From: Panagrolaimus kolymaensis
Taxonomy: Eukaryota > Nematoda > Chromadorea > Rhabditida > Panagrolaimidae
Reading direction: 5' to 3'
Assembly: GCA_028622995.1 (NCBI GenBank)
Contig: JAJQJQ010000041.1
Coordinates: 1,488,001-1,552,000, forward strand
Length of the DNA: 64,000 bases
Shown: one piece after another, positions 23,713 through 35,800 of the stretch
Numbering within the stretch: position 1 is the stretch's first letter
Layout of the letters: every line of letters begins with the position of its first letter
The notes under the pieces: generated by a model
The model's input: the letters and a program-made list of their open reading frames with translations, nothing else
What the model was told of the DNA's origin: nothing
The model's database searches: none
Program-made: the position numbers and the translations under genes

Positions 23713-26576
23713 ATGTCAATGGTTTGTTTTTTTTTCTTCAAGTTTTTTATTTAAGAAATATTTTCTTCAGGTTAACAACTTTCTAAGAATACTCTGCTTT
23801 TTGGTATTAAATCATCTTGTTATTGCTGTTTCTGAAGCTCCGTCTCCTCCATGGGATTATCGTTATAAAACTTGCGTGAAGGATCCTTTATTTAAATCAT
23901 CAGACGTTTCAGTTGCTTGTATGTTTTTTTTTGAGTATGGTAAAATTCCAAAATAAAATATAAATTTTTAGATTTTTCTGAAAACTTTTTTGAACTAGAT
24001 TATAAACTAAAAGAGTTCGAAGATCGTCCGGAAAAAAGTTATGGAAACTTTGTATCATCTTTATTATCAATTTGCACTTGCCGTTCAAACAATGATCCTT
24101 TGTACTTCAGCATTCCTTATATGAATCCTCAAAACCCTATCGAAGAAATGTATGCCTTTTGTCAATCTAATGATCAAATTCAAGATTCCTTATTTGATGA
24201 AGACGAAATATTGGACTCTCTCATGCTCAAACAAATCGAATCAATGTCTGCTACCGTTTTTGATCCATTGCCTCATGACTTTAATCAAAATGACAATGCA
24301 TATTGTTATGATTTCCATGGAAAACTTACTGTAAGTTTTAACTTTGATTATCTATGTCAGCCTTTGTAATAAACTCATTAAATTTGATGTTGGTTTTTTT
24401 AGAAGCAAGTTATGGGTCAAAGTACATGTCTAATTTCTGTTAAAGTTTTATCAACAAACGAACTCTCTGAAAATGTTTCATCAACAACAAACATCGGCTA
24501 TAATTTATATTCTGGACCTTTACTTGGAAGCGAATTGGTAGATTTTGAACACGACTCTGATATTTGGGAACCATGTACTACAACTTTGAATGAAACTAGT
24601 GTAAGTCATTTACAACCTTTTCTCTGTTTTTTAATCTTTTGATTTGTTTCAGGAGGGAGATCGCAGTTACAAAGATAGGTGTTTTTATAAAAACTCATTG
24701 GAAAGTAGTTCTTTGATATGTTGTTGCAGCAAATCTCCACAATTATGTAAACCACCACCACAAGGTAAATTGCTATGTTTTCCTGGAAAGCTTCGTATGT
24801 TTATTTATTCTCCGAAAATTTTAGTTTTAGTTAACATCTTTCGAAAATTTGCGAGTAAATTTTACACCATTAACTAAAGATTTAAATGGCTATAATTTAC
24901 TTTGTTTGAATAAATTATTTCAATGCAATTTTACTCCATTTTCAATGCTTTAATTACCTTTGCTTTTCAGAGACAAAAGATGATAAAATACTTGTTAATG
25001 AAACTTCAGCTGAAATTTACTTTTCCAACTATACAAAAGATGCGTGCTCTGTTATTGTCACATCTCATATTTCTGAGGAAGACGAAGATATCCGATATTT
25101 GCGATTTGTTTATGGTGCCGTGAATGAATGCATTAATGAAAAAGCTCTTAAACTGAAGTCAGATAAGTTTTGTTCAAACGGTTTGGAAATTCCTCGAATT
25201 TTTTCATTAGAATATTGCTGTAAAGATGAACATTATTGTAATCAAAAGCTTATTCCATCAAATGCGAAAAATTTGTCCATAATTTCTTTTAAGGTATGTT
25301 TATTAATAAATTAGGAGAACATAATATTTTTGATTTTATAGTGTATTTACAAGCATCCACTTTTGGTATATTTAACTGGAACGCATCATTGTGATCTTTT
25401 CTTTGAAGCAAAAACTGGGAGTCGTCGTATAATTTATGAACATTTCAATGGAATAATTGCCGAAAATTCAAGGTAGGCGTTTGTTGTTTTTTGTAAAAAT
25501 TTTGTATAAAAAATGACGATTTTAGGGGAGATAAATTTACAGAACGTTTCGACGAAATACAATATAAGTGCAGTTATGTTTACATTAAAATTATTAGAAA
25601 TGATTCAAATGATTGTGAAAATCCTATTTTAAAACACTCTGATAGCTTGCCACAATACAAAATGTTTCTTCATTGTACGTGCTCTGTGCTTAATTGTGAT
25701 GGTCTACGTGATGTCGAATATATTGAACCATCTGACCCTTATGAATGTGAGAGAGTTTGGAAAACTTTTGATCATGGTGACCGTATCTATCACGACATTG
25801 TTCGAAGAAATGATAGTTGGATTTGTTATGTTCAAATTGTGAAAAATGGAAGTTCTGAAGAAATTATAGCTGGACATGTAAGAAGTTTTTTATTTATATT
25901 TGATTAATACTTCGTTATTTTTTTAGCTACCAATTAACGAAGAGATGAGTATATGCTTGGAAAAATATATTACTATAAATGAACAATTTTGTTGTGTAAA
26001 TGTTGCTAAAATGTCTCAAAAACACTCAGGCTGTAATATTCAAAACATGATGGATGAACATAAAAATCATCATATTATTACTAATTCAAACTTTACACCA
26101 TCATCACCTGTTTATCCTGAAACAACACCAACTGACAAGAATCCTTCAAGCCATGGTCGTCTAATAGAAAATCCAATTTATTGTCAAATTGAAAATATTC
26201 CATCGGCCAGTTATTCGGGTTGTCCTCACACAGATGGATGCTTTGAAACTCGAAGTTTGATGAAATCCAAAAATGATCAAGTAAGTTTTTCATTTAATTG
26301 CTTTTTACATTTTAACTTTTATAGTTACCATCTGGATGTCTTGGTTATGTTGAGGACTACATAAAAGATAATATTGCTGCATCAAGTTTAGCTCTTGGAT
26401 GTCGAGTGGACTCAAATTTTAATCGATGCTCTGTTGTTTACACTGTGGATGGAGAACAAAAGGTTGTGTGTTGCTGTGAAACGCTTGAAAACAATGCTTG
26501 CAAAACAAATATGGAGAAAGTACCAGAGAAAGTAGGAAGAATGGTTTCGTCTTTTCGAACTAATAAAAATTTGTAA
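23713..26576 (+). CDS. Large secreted cysteine-rich protein (intact copy)
   Basis: Ten exons (23713-23721, 23771-23918, 23972-24330, 24403-24600, 24653-24764, 24971-25293, 25342-25472, 25526-25877, 25927-26280, 26325-26576) join in frame to 745 residues. A 9-base first exon (MSM) leads into a signal peptide (NNFLRILCFLVLNHLVIAVS). The rest is extracellular, with repeated clusters such as SLICCCSKSPQLC, EYCCKDEHYCNQK, FLHCTCSVLNC, QFCCVNV and VVCCCETLENNAC. The CC...C pattern recurs and suggests several related cysteine-rich modules. No transmembrane helix or known enzyme motif is seen, and I do not recognise the family. The 3' portion from exon 6 on is duplicated in inverted orientation at 44089-45895. 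It converges on the RING-like gene, with the 475-base spacer duplicated too. Confidence 0.75.
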
Positions 26577-28185
26577 TCACATCAAAGAATTTATTTATGT
26601 ATTTGTTTGTATGTTTTATTTATTTATGTAATAATAATAAAGATTTATTTGTTGTTCAAAATTATTGTTGGGAACTTTTTCCTTCTCTGTGTTTGGTGTT
26701 AATCTTTTTCCAAGGTGCTTTCATCGTTAATCGTTTTGATACCATTTTTGTGGCTGGCTACTGTATGCTTTGTTATTTAAGACGCGTTTATTACTTGGTT
26801 TAGTATTCGAGTAGTTGAGAAAAGGTTCAAATGGACTCTTTAAAGTATTACTAAATCCTGGAATTATGGAAACACCTTTATTTTTTTAAACATAATACAT
26901 TAGAGTGAACTCAAACAACAACAACAAAAAGACTAAGAAAAAGAAGAATTACAAACAATTAATAGATTGAAAACAATCATTATTTTTAAAGAATCTAATA
27001 ATAACACAAAGGAAAACAAAAAATTACATAACAAAACAAAAGAGACAAAGATTAGTGATTGAAAGCTTTAACATAAGCTTCACGAGCAATTTCAATTCGA
27101 TTTTTAACAACTTCCATTGCATCATTTACAGCATTCTTAGATTCTGGAGATACAGTTTGAACATTTGTAAGTAACCATAAAGCATAAGTTAAATAATGAA
27201 TGGAAACATCAGGTTGTTTTTTGATTAGCGAAGATGAAAAATGATATAATTTAACGACGAATTGAAGAACGACGGTAGGACTTTTGCGTGATACTTTTGT
27301 AGAGGATAGCGAACTTCGAATGCGTGAATGACAAATCTTTTCATAATGATCCACGGGATATTTGAGATGAATGAGATCAGAATCTTCAGGAATTGGAGTT
27401 AAATTTGATAATGGAATAGACAATTTTCGATGTTTCTTCATTTTGATTTGTTTGATTGGAGTAAATGTTGAACAAATATAACAGCAACCAAATGAACTTG
27501 TTGAATCATCACCAGAAGTAGCAGCAGAAGAAGAAGATTTCATATTGATGGCGGTGGAAGAAGAAGAAGTACCAAGAAAATTGGAAGCACATTGAAGATG
27601 AAAGAGATGAGAACATTTGGTAAAGTAAACAACTTTTTCTGATTTGATTTGTTCATTACAAAAATGGCAAGACGCGATTGGTGAAATTCCTATCTTTGAT
27701 AATTTCATTGTTGAAGAAAGTTGTTGCTTTTTGAAATTTGTCATATTTGTTGTTGAACACATAAACCAAAGAGACTTGATGATGCACCAAAAATAAGAAG
27801 CAGCAGAAGACGAGAAGAGACGATGTCGTTGATTGTTGAAGAAGTAAAGCGTTATAAAGTTTGAAGATGGTTGATTGATTGATTGAGAAAATTGAATATA
27901 TTCTTGGTTTGTTATTTTTGCATTTTACAAAGTGCTTTGATTTCAAATTGTTTAGGTTCGAGTTCCATCATTTTCTTCCCAAGATTTTTTTTACCATAAA
28001 ATGAAAGAAAGTTGCGAGAACAAAAACAAATGTTTTTAAACCCAAAAGCATTTTGTAAAATATTCAAATTCTCGAGCCTTTTATCTTTCATTTTTAAATT
28101 TTTTGCACATACTTTCTTCCACCTTTACCTTTCTTTTAAACCTTGCAGAAGTTGTGGAACATCTCATCGTCAATAAAAAGCTAAA
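24765..28185. repeat. Left arm of an inverted segmental duplication
   Basis: About 3.4 kb that reappears in reverse orientation at 42505-45895. It contains exons 6-10 of the cysteine-rich gene, the convergent spacer (26577-27051) and the whole RING-like gene with about 400 bases of its upstream region. Identity is uneven. The part from about 26160 to 28160 is nearly identical between arms, introns included; for example the 44-base intron at 26281-26324 matches base for base. The outer part is much more diverged. The inner edge is near CATCTCATCGTCAATAAAAAGC at about 28180. Confidence 0.85.
27052..27762 (-). CDS. RING-like zinc-binding protein, copy 1
   Basis: Intronless 236-residue protein. 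Residues 32-58 hold CHFC, then KCSHLFHLQC (C-x-H-x2-H-x2-C), and after a Ser/Thr-rich loop CCYIC near residue 95. This is the ligand order of a RING-H2 or related cross-brace finger with a long variable loop, so a ubiquitin-ligase role is plausible but not shown. A basic stretch (KMKKHRKL) and a helical C-terminal half (VVLQFVVKLYHFSS through AREAYVKAFNH) follow. Met1, Met7 and Met19 are all possible starts; Met1 is used. The second copy at 42921-43628 differs mainly in the Ser/Ala loop between the zinc ligands. Confidence 0.75.
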   Translation of the reverse strand: MCSTTNMTNFKKQQLSSTMKLSKIGISPIASCHFCNEQIKSEKVVYFTKCSHLFHLQCASNFLGTSSSSTAINMKSSSSAATSGDDSTSSFGCCYICSTFTPIKQIKMKKHRKLSIPLSNLTPIPEDSDLIHLKYPVDHYEKICHSRIRSSLSSTKVSRKSPTVVLQFVVKLYHFSSSLIKKQPDVSIHYLTYALWLLTNVQTVSPESKNAVNDAMEVVKNRIEIAREAYVKAFNH

Positions 28186-29058
28186 CTAAAATTTCTGCTA
28201 TGGTAATAAGAATTGTATGCTTTAACTTTGAAAATTAGTTTTGCTGACTAAGACTGGTAGTTAGAAATATATTCCATTTTTTTACAATCATATTTTTCGA
28301 TGGAAGCTTTTCGTTTCTTCTTTTTTTTAAATGGAAAAACAAAGTTGACTAACGCCAGAATATGTTGCTTTTTTTGTATTTCCAGCATTTTTACATCGAT
28401 CGTGATTAACAAAAAAATTTAATAAATTTTATGTTCAATGTTTTGATTTCTTCTTTACAATTCAAACACTAAACTAGAACTCTATTTGGGAAACAGCCAT
28501 TTTCTCTTTTTTTTGTTTTTTATTGTTTTTCAATAAAAAGATACAAACGGAAATGTTCATCTTTATTTTTTTTTCTTTGAGGTACAAAAACTTTTGACGT
28601 TGATGACTCATTTCAGAAGGACGGCCATCAAAAAATAATTTTCATGTTGTTTTCTTTATTTCTTTGCGTCACATTTTTTGTGTTTGCTTTTTCATGGCCA
28701 AGTATTTTTAAATAAAAAATTTTTATATGTCTTCAAATTTCCTCAAAAAATGTGAAAGATTTTTTTTGTTTTGAAGAAACCGGTTTTCTCAAATCGATTG
28801 TTGTTAGTGTCAACTCTATCCAACAACAACAGCCTTCAGGCGAAGGAATGAAAGACGTGAAAAAGAATAAGAAGATGAATGACGACTTTGGATGGCGTTG
28901 ATCGACCTTTTTTTTCAACTTTTTTGTTTTCATCAAAGGTTGAAAAAAAGAATTTCACTTTAAAATCAGCACCCATTTATTTTCCATTGTTTATTATTTA
29001 AAAGAAAGAAAGTTTATACGTGTTCCAAAAAAGTAAAAATTAGAGTAAAGTAAAAAAA
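28186..29058. other. Spacer between the duplication edge and the STAT gene
   Basis: Unduplicated AT-rich DNA with the STAT promoter. A less biased patch (CAACAACAACAGCCTTCAGG, about 28818) contains no gene. Nothing else seen. Confidence 0.35.
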
Positions 29059-31256
29059 ATGTATAGTCCCGATTTAATGGATTGTGATTCGGATATTCAA
29101 AGTTTACAAAGTCCATCAACAATTTCAACTCAAAGCCCTGCAACTATGGCTGCACAAGTTGATACTAGCTTTGTTGCAAAACATAATGTCGCTTCTGAAG
29201 CTTATCAGGTTTGAAACCTTTGGATTTTTTTTTTTTGCGGAAATGAGAATGGGTGTTTTAGCTTTTCAAAGATGATGTGGATTTAATTTTTTCTGGTAAA
29301 GTTGCACTTCAAGATCAACCTGCCCTTTTAGCTGTAAGTCATTTTTCTTCCTACAACCAAAAGTTTTTTTTACAAAAATTTGCACATAAAGAAATTAACT
29401 GAAAAAATTCTTTGATTGATTGCTAATAGTTAATTTCAGAGAATACGAAATAATTGTGAAAATGCTATAGCTGCATTTGAATCAGAAAAACAATATCTTA
29501 TGGGTGATGTACTTTGTGCATGGGCAATAAAACAACAAAAAATTACTATTGGTAGTGTATGGACTCAATTAATGCATTGGAATCAACTCAAAATAATTGA
29601 TACACAATTTGAATATTTTGGTGAATTACTTGAACAAACTTTAACTGGACTTGAATTCCTTGTGGATGCATATCCCAAAAATGGTTTAGATGAACTTCTT
29701 TCAAGAGTTCGACACATTTCACATTATTTTTTATTTTATTCTGTTATCGTTTCCAAGCAACCTCCTTCAGTTGTAGTTAAATGTGGAGAAGCAGAAAATC
29801 ATCGAAGAAGTCGATTTTGGTTTAATACTGAAATTCGAGTGCTTGGTGGTCGAGCTTTTGGTATAAATCAAATTGGTGAAGGCTCTCCAATTCCATGCCA
29901 TTTGATTACCGATGAAACTGCGAAGGTGCTTTTAAGTAATGCGTATCATGAAGTTTTTGAAAATGAAGAATTTGTGATTGAACCTCCAACAGCTTTAATG
30001 AAAAAAGATGATCATGGACTTGCAGCAAAATTTGATGATATGGTAAAAAAAATATTTCTTTCAATGATTTTCTGATATAAATAATTTGTTGCAATATTTT
30101 TTTTTCAGAGAGTATCCAAAAAAGGCCCTCTTCGACGTGATAGTGTCGCCACCAAACGCTATTGTCTTTGCTATAACATTCGAATTCAAGCTAAACATGG
30201 AATAGATTTAATTGGAAAAAAAGTTTCTTTGCCTTTTGCAATTTTGGTTGGACCAAAATCGGATGTTGAAGCAAGATTATTTTTGGAGAGAAGCTTTGCG
30301 GATTTAGTTCGAAAGCCACTTTCTGATATTCCCACATATGCTTCTTACACAGATATGGCGGATGCATTGGAAATGAAATTTCAAGTAACACATTTTCGTG
30401 AAAATCTTTACTAAGAAATTCTGCTATTTTTTAGTCAATAATTGAAACCCCACAAAAATCCACTGATACCATTCCAGCAATTCAACCCAAACCTTTTTCT
30501 CCCCAAGCTAAACATCATGTTCTTCGACGATTGAAACCAGATAATTCTGGTCGAATAACGTTAGAAAATTTTATGAAGCATCCAGTTGCCGAAGAATATT
30601 GCCTTAAAAAGAATTCACAAATTGAGGGAGAATGGAAATTGGTTCCATTTTTTGATTGGTATTTTAAAATTGCTGAACTTGTTAATAAACATTTATTACA
30701 AATGTGGAATGATGGGTTAGCTTTTTTTCTCATTATTATTATTACTCAGAATCCCAAAGCAATATTTACAATTTTTTGTGAAGATAGAGATTTCATGAAG
30801 AAACTTTCAATTATAAAATTAAACTTATTTTTTTAGACTAATTTTTGGTTTCTGTTCCAAAGATGAAGCTGAACAACTACTTCGAGACACAGAAAGACCA
30901 ACAATTTTAATTCGATTTTCTGATATTGAATTTGGTAAACTTAAAGTTAGCGTTAAAGATCGAATGGGAGGTAATATCAGTTTTATTTATTTTGCCCAGT
31001 CTAAAACCTTTATTTAATTTTTACAGAAATTAGACATCATTGGTATGATTATCAAGAAATGACTGCGAGAAGTTTAAATCGTGAATTATTATCCAATTCT
31101 AAATATTATGGAATTGAATATATTTATCCTAATATTGATTTTGCTAAAGCTTTGGGCGCTCGAACTCCTCAAGTTAATGATTATCGTAAGCCACGACATC
31201 TTCAACCCACGCCCGTTTATTTTGATAATCAAGAAGCTGCGATGACTACTTTTTAA
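29059..31256 (+). CDS. STAT transcription factor (STA-1/STA-2-like)
   Basis: Signal-responsive transcription factor. Seven exons (29059-29208, 29262-29333, 29440-30042, 30109-30384, 30435-30715, 30837-30970, 31027-31256) give 581 residues. The STAT N-terminal interaction domain is absent, as in nematode STA proteins. Residues about 75-220 form the helical region, then the DNA-binding beta region (SRFWFNTEIRVLGGRAFG, CLCYNIRIQ, LPFAILVG), the linker (ITLENFMKHPV, EWKLVPFFDWYFK), and an SH2 domain from about residue 461 (GLIFGFCSKDEAEQLL). The SH2 phosphotyrosine-binding Arg is about residue 487 in TILIRFSD. Tyr570 in PTPVYFDNQE, 11 residues from the C-terminus, is the likely phosphorylation site. 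No transactivation tail follows. The gene lies tail-to-tail with the first AST-C-like gene, 230 bases apart. Confidence 0.88.
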
Positions 31257-31486
31257 ATAAAAACGACGACTTACTTTAAAATATATTATTATTTTATTTA
31301 TCTTTGAACAATTATTTTCTTATATTTTTCTATTATCTTTTTTTCGACTGTATAAAATCCAATTAAAGCATTGAGTAAAATTATTTAAAAAGATGCAAAA
31401 AAAAGATTCATTTATTTGAATTTTTTTGTTTCAAAAATATTATTCAACTTTCAAAATCAAATAAAAAACACACTAAAAATTTTTAA

Positions 31487-32845
31487 TTAACAAGAAACCG
31501 GATTAAAAAAGCATGGAGAATCCGCTGCATTTCTTTGAACCGTATAATTCATAATTTTATGCCTTCGTCGTCGAGATTGCAATGAGGAAATATCATTTAA
31601 CTGAAAAAACAAAAATATAAACATTGGATTAAAAACACGTGTCATGTAAACAACACTTTGAGATTAATTTAAAGGATTATAAAAATTATTAAAGAACATG
31701 GATGCCGCCGCCCCTGCTAAAAGTTCGGATTACTCAAAAATGGATTTGATGAATGAGAAAAATGCATCATAAGCTTATATGATTCAATATTTAAATTTTT
31801 TACTCATCGTGTTTTTGGATTATCTTTTAATGACTTTAATTCCAGAAATAAATAACTATTAAATAAAATAGTTAACCAACGCACTTCTTATTTTTATTTT
31901 TGCATTTCCTTTTTTTGGATTAAAATACTCGTCAGAAATTTAAAACAAAAAAAAGTTAAGGAAAAGGATCACAAAAAGAAAATTGTGTGTGCGATTATAA
32001 TATTTTTAGGCGTCTTAAAAATTTCTTTGATATCAGAAACATTAGCTGTTTTTTTTTTATTGTTGTACGTTAGTGATTTCGGGTGTGACTCGCCAAAAAA
32101 AGAGATTAGCTAAACTATTAAGGAAATTTCCACTCTTATTTCCTTCGTGCAATATAACAACAAACAATTTTTAAGGCGCCAAACTTTTTATGTTTTCTGA
32201 TGATTTTCTTTCCACTGATAATAAATAAGTTTGTGTATTGCTTTTTTTCTTCATAGAAAGAGCTTTTCTTTTCTCTAACATTTTGTTCAACGATTTTTCA
32301 TGATTGATTTCAGAAAAAGCATTATAAAAGTAAAATTTGCCATTCAGGTTATAAACCTGAACGGCGATTCCAAAATTTATTTATATTTTTTATCTAACAC
32401 ACTTTTATAAAAAAGTGGTCAGAATTTATTACAAACCTTTAGGGTTATATAATAATTAACCGAAGAAAAGAACCAAAGCAAGAAAATTTGTTTGAGCAAA
32501 CTAAAGAAAAATAAAGTGATTTTCTTTTGGGCGACAGAGATATAAAGATGCTACTATTTTTTGCTGCAAAGCTTTTTGGTTTGCTTTTTTTGGATGATTC
32601 GCAAACATTTCTTTCTATGAATTCCCTTTCAAAATGACAAAACAAACCTGCGATATTAATTCTTTCAAAATTAAAAATTTCGTTGTTTCATTTTTATCTT
32701 CTGAACCAAGGAGGATATCATGATGATTATTATTATTACTATTATTATTATCGAAGAAAAATGGTTTACTCAAAGATGAATTAATTAATGAAATAAAAAT
32801 GAGAGAAATAAAATATAAATTAATGAATGATGAAGAAGCAGCCAT
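31487..32845 (-). CDS. Candidate allatostatin-C/somatostatin-like neuropeptide precursor A
   Basis: Two exons, 32845-32648 and 31600-31487, with a 1.05-kb intron, encode 103 residues. The N-terminus (FINLYFISLIFISLINSSLS) is a signal peptide; Met at 32845 is chosen because it sits directly before it. An Asn/His-rich spacer follows, then the helical KFLILKELISQ at the exon end. Exon 2 carries a tetrabasic site (SRRRRHK) and ends in a single peptide finishing SPCFFNPVSC at the stop codon. The eight-residue loop between the two final cysteines (residues 96-103), with F-x-P-V-S, matches the disulfide ring of arthropod AST-C (CYFNPISC). There is no C-terminal Gly for amidation, as usual for AST-C. 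Gene B at 37596-37989 has the same architecture. I infer a secreted neuropeptide acting on somatostatin/AST-C-type receptors. Confidence 0.7.
31698..31772 (+). CDS. Possible 24-residue small ORF
   Basis: ATG to TAA frame reading MDAAAPAKSSDY followed by SKMDLMNEKNAS, inside the precursor A intron on the opposite strand. Its GCC and CCT codons contrast with the surrounding AT-rich DNA. There is no hydrophobic stretch, no homology that I recognise, and no splice donor that would extend it. It could equally be chance. Confidence 0.2.
   Translation: MDAAAPAKSSDYSKMDLMNEKNAS
32318..32605. repeat. Short dispersed repeat, partner in inverted orientation at 36538-36835
   Basis: About 280 bases matching the reverse complement of 36538-36835 at roughly 85-90 per cent by eye. 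Shared blocks include GTGGTCAGAATTTATTACAA, TTTAGGGTTATATAATAATT, TTTGTTTGAGCAAACTAAAG and TTTTTTGCTGCAAAGCTTTT. This copy holds a small perfect palindrome TTCAGGTTATAAACCTGAA at 32343. It lies in the intron of neuropeptide precursor A. No terminal inverted repeats or target-site duplications were recognised; it may be a fragment of a non-autonomous element. Confidence 0.75.
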
Positions 32846-35800
32846 TGTTTTTAGTGTGGCCAAGTTTTTTTTTTCTCGTGGAACTAAAATAATCAAAATA
32901 TAAAAGTTAAAAACAAAAATTTTTTTTTCGAGAGTGAAAGAATTTTTTTACTTGAAAAAAATATATGGGCTTATCAATAAATAACGCGAAAGAGAAGAAC
33001 AACCTTAAGGCACAAATGTAAAAAATAAAATAAAATAAGTTGCTCCTTATTTTACAAGGTAAAAAATAAAATAATTAAGGATAAAAAAGGGTTTGTCTTC
33101 CTTGTTTGCTTCTTTGCATATTTTTTCCACTAACAAAAAAAATTTTTTTTGAAGGAATGCGACTTTGGACTCTTTCATTCTTTATTTTACACGATAGCAA
33201 AATACAAAGGAAAAACAATCATAATCTAAGGCGTAAATGATGAATGATGATGGAAAGAAAAGGATCAAAGAATATGTAGGTGTGCGTGTTTACAGTAATA
33301 TAAAAAGTAAAAAATATAAGCCCTATTGCCAATTCAAAAAAAAAATAATGATGACTGTGTCGAGAAAAAAAAATACCGTTATTGTTTATAGCCATGAAAT
33401 TTTTGTATTTTGACGACGACGGATGTCGAAAGAAAAATTGAAAGTTTAAATGCAATAAAAAGTCAATATAGTATCTATAGCTTAATTTCTATTTTATTTT
33501 ATAGCTTTCTCAAAATTAATGAAAAATACTTGCAAAAAAAATGGGCCAGAAAAAACTAAGGTTAACTAACCGATGCTAAAAGTTTTTTTCGGCTCAAGTT
33601 AATAAAAAAAGGCCGTCCTTTGGTGGATAATAATTATTCATAAAAAACCATAATTAAAAAAACTTTATGCTCATAGGAAAATGTTTTCATGGCATTCGAG
33701 CGTATATCCAAATAATAAACATTATTATAAAAAATAATGAATTGGAAACAAAAGTGACGCCGAAAAAAAAAGAAGTATAGTTTTAATTGTGTTATTTTTT
33801 TCATGGACTCCAAAAAAAATGGAGGTTGTACAATTATGGATGATGGCCCATTACAGAGTTATATTTAAAAATGGGCTGCATCGGCATTGTTTAAAAATAA
33901 ATGAGGAAAATGAAAAATGAAACTTTTCAGAAGTTCTTCCACAAAGAGAAAATAAAACAAACAAAAAATGACTGTTGTCCCTTAAAGTTTGTCTGTGGCG
34001 GCACTATAAATATATTTTTAAAAAATTAAAAAAAGCGGGTCCGAGTAAACAAATATTATGTTTTTCTTATAAATTACTTTAAATATTCTCACATTTAGAA
34101 AATTTTACGTGTTTTTTTATACGTCTAAAAACAAACATCTGCGTAATAAAAAAAAAGTTTCATATATGTATTTTTATATTCATGAGAACTATTACCTTTT
34201 CTTTAAATTCCTATAAAGCGATATGTATTTAGTTTTGACTCAATTTCAATTCGAATGAGGAACCAAATGACCAGGAAAATTAACAAGCTTTTAGAAAGGC
34301 AAAAAAAAGCAGGCTATATTTTTTTTCTTCCTTTTTTTATTTCTCCAACGCCAAAGAAAAAAAGTGAAATGAAATGCAATACAGTAAATTGATATATTTT
34401 TTTATATAGTTTTATTAGCCTTTGTCTCATATACATACATAGAAACATGTAAAACTTTTTCCTCCACCACCAAGTTAAATAGTGACAACATACATACATT
34501 CAAAGAAGGAAGAAAAAAAAGATAAATGATTGTTGTTTAACATTAAAATGTCATTAGATTGTTGCGGAGGTTGAGAAAAAAAAACTATAATTCAGTTTAA
34601 CAGCTTTTTTTTCTTCTGTCACTATTGAAGAAAAAAAATGAGGGGAAAATGAAACAATTTTAAGTTTACCGAAATTTATAAAATGTAAAGAACCTGAATT
34701 TATGAATCTCAAATTTACAAAACTTTTTTAAAAATTAAAGCAAAAGATTTAATTTTCGAAATCAGAATTCCTAATTTCTTAGACGTTTGACTTTTAAAAA
34801 ATTTTTAAGTTGGACCCAAAGAAATTCCAAAAATTATTATATTTTTATAATAAAAAAAAATTTGTTCTGTTCCAGAAACATTTTTTTTTTCACATCTGCC
34901 CGACGTAGCAGGTGTTTGAAGTTTCAAACTTCATACTTCTTCAAAAAAAAAATATATTATAGCGGATATGATTCAGTTGTAGCTGGGACATAAAATCATT
35001 TTATTAATCTTTTTAGATTTCATGGTGAAAAAAATGGTTGCAAAAAAGCGCATAAAATTTAATCTTTTTAAATCCATTCCAAAAATCGTAGCATTCTTTT
35101 ACGAAAGAAATTTGCTTTTGCAACAATAACCAAAAAATTTATTAGCTTGAAAATTATTTAAATTTTTGCTTTTACAGAAAAGAAAAATCAAAGAGCGCAG
35201 AGGCCACCATTTTTCATTCAAAATCCATCCTATTTTATTTTTTTCTTTAAAATTTTTAGTTAGCTTTTTGGTGTCATAATCTTTATGTGTCGTCTCTCTT
35301 TTTATAGTATTTTCTTTTTTAACAGTTGTTATTCACTTTTTTTTTTGTTTGTGGTGACATTACATTACAAAAAGCTTATCATTAAGCTGACTCACCCACC
35401 TTCGTTTTCTCCCTCTCTTTCTTCGTTCCACAATTGCAATTGCAAATTTAACCCTTCAAAAAAAGGAAAAAGGAATAAAATAAAAATAATCTCTTTGTTT
35501 TTAATGATGAAAAGCGTAAAAATAAAATTTATTATTATTACAAGTGTATAATATAAGTTTCACTCTCTCTCTCTTTTTATGAGTGTGTATGTATTTTACC
35601 CTCTCTCTTCGAGGAGTCAATTTGCAATAGACGTAGATCAACACCACCACAAAAGGCAAGAAGACCACATAATTGATAAGAGCAAAAAGAAGAAGAAGAA
35701 AGACGACGATTCAAAATATAAAAATAAAAACCACGCAAATATATTTTAACACATTAATTTTTTTTAGCAAAAAATTTAAAAATAAAAAAGAAATAATTTT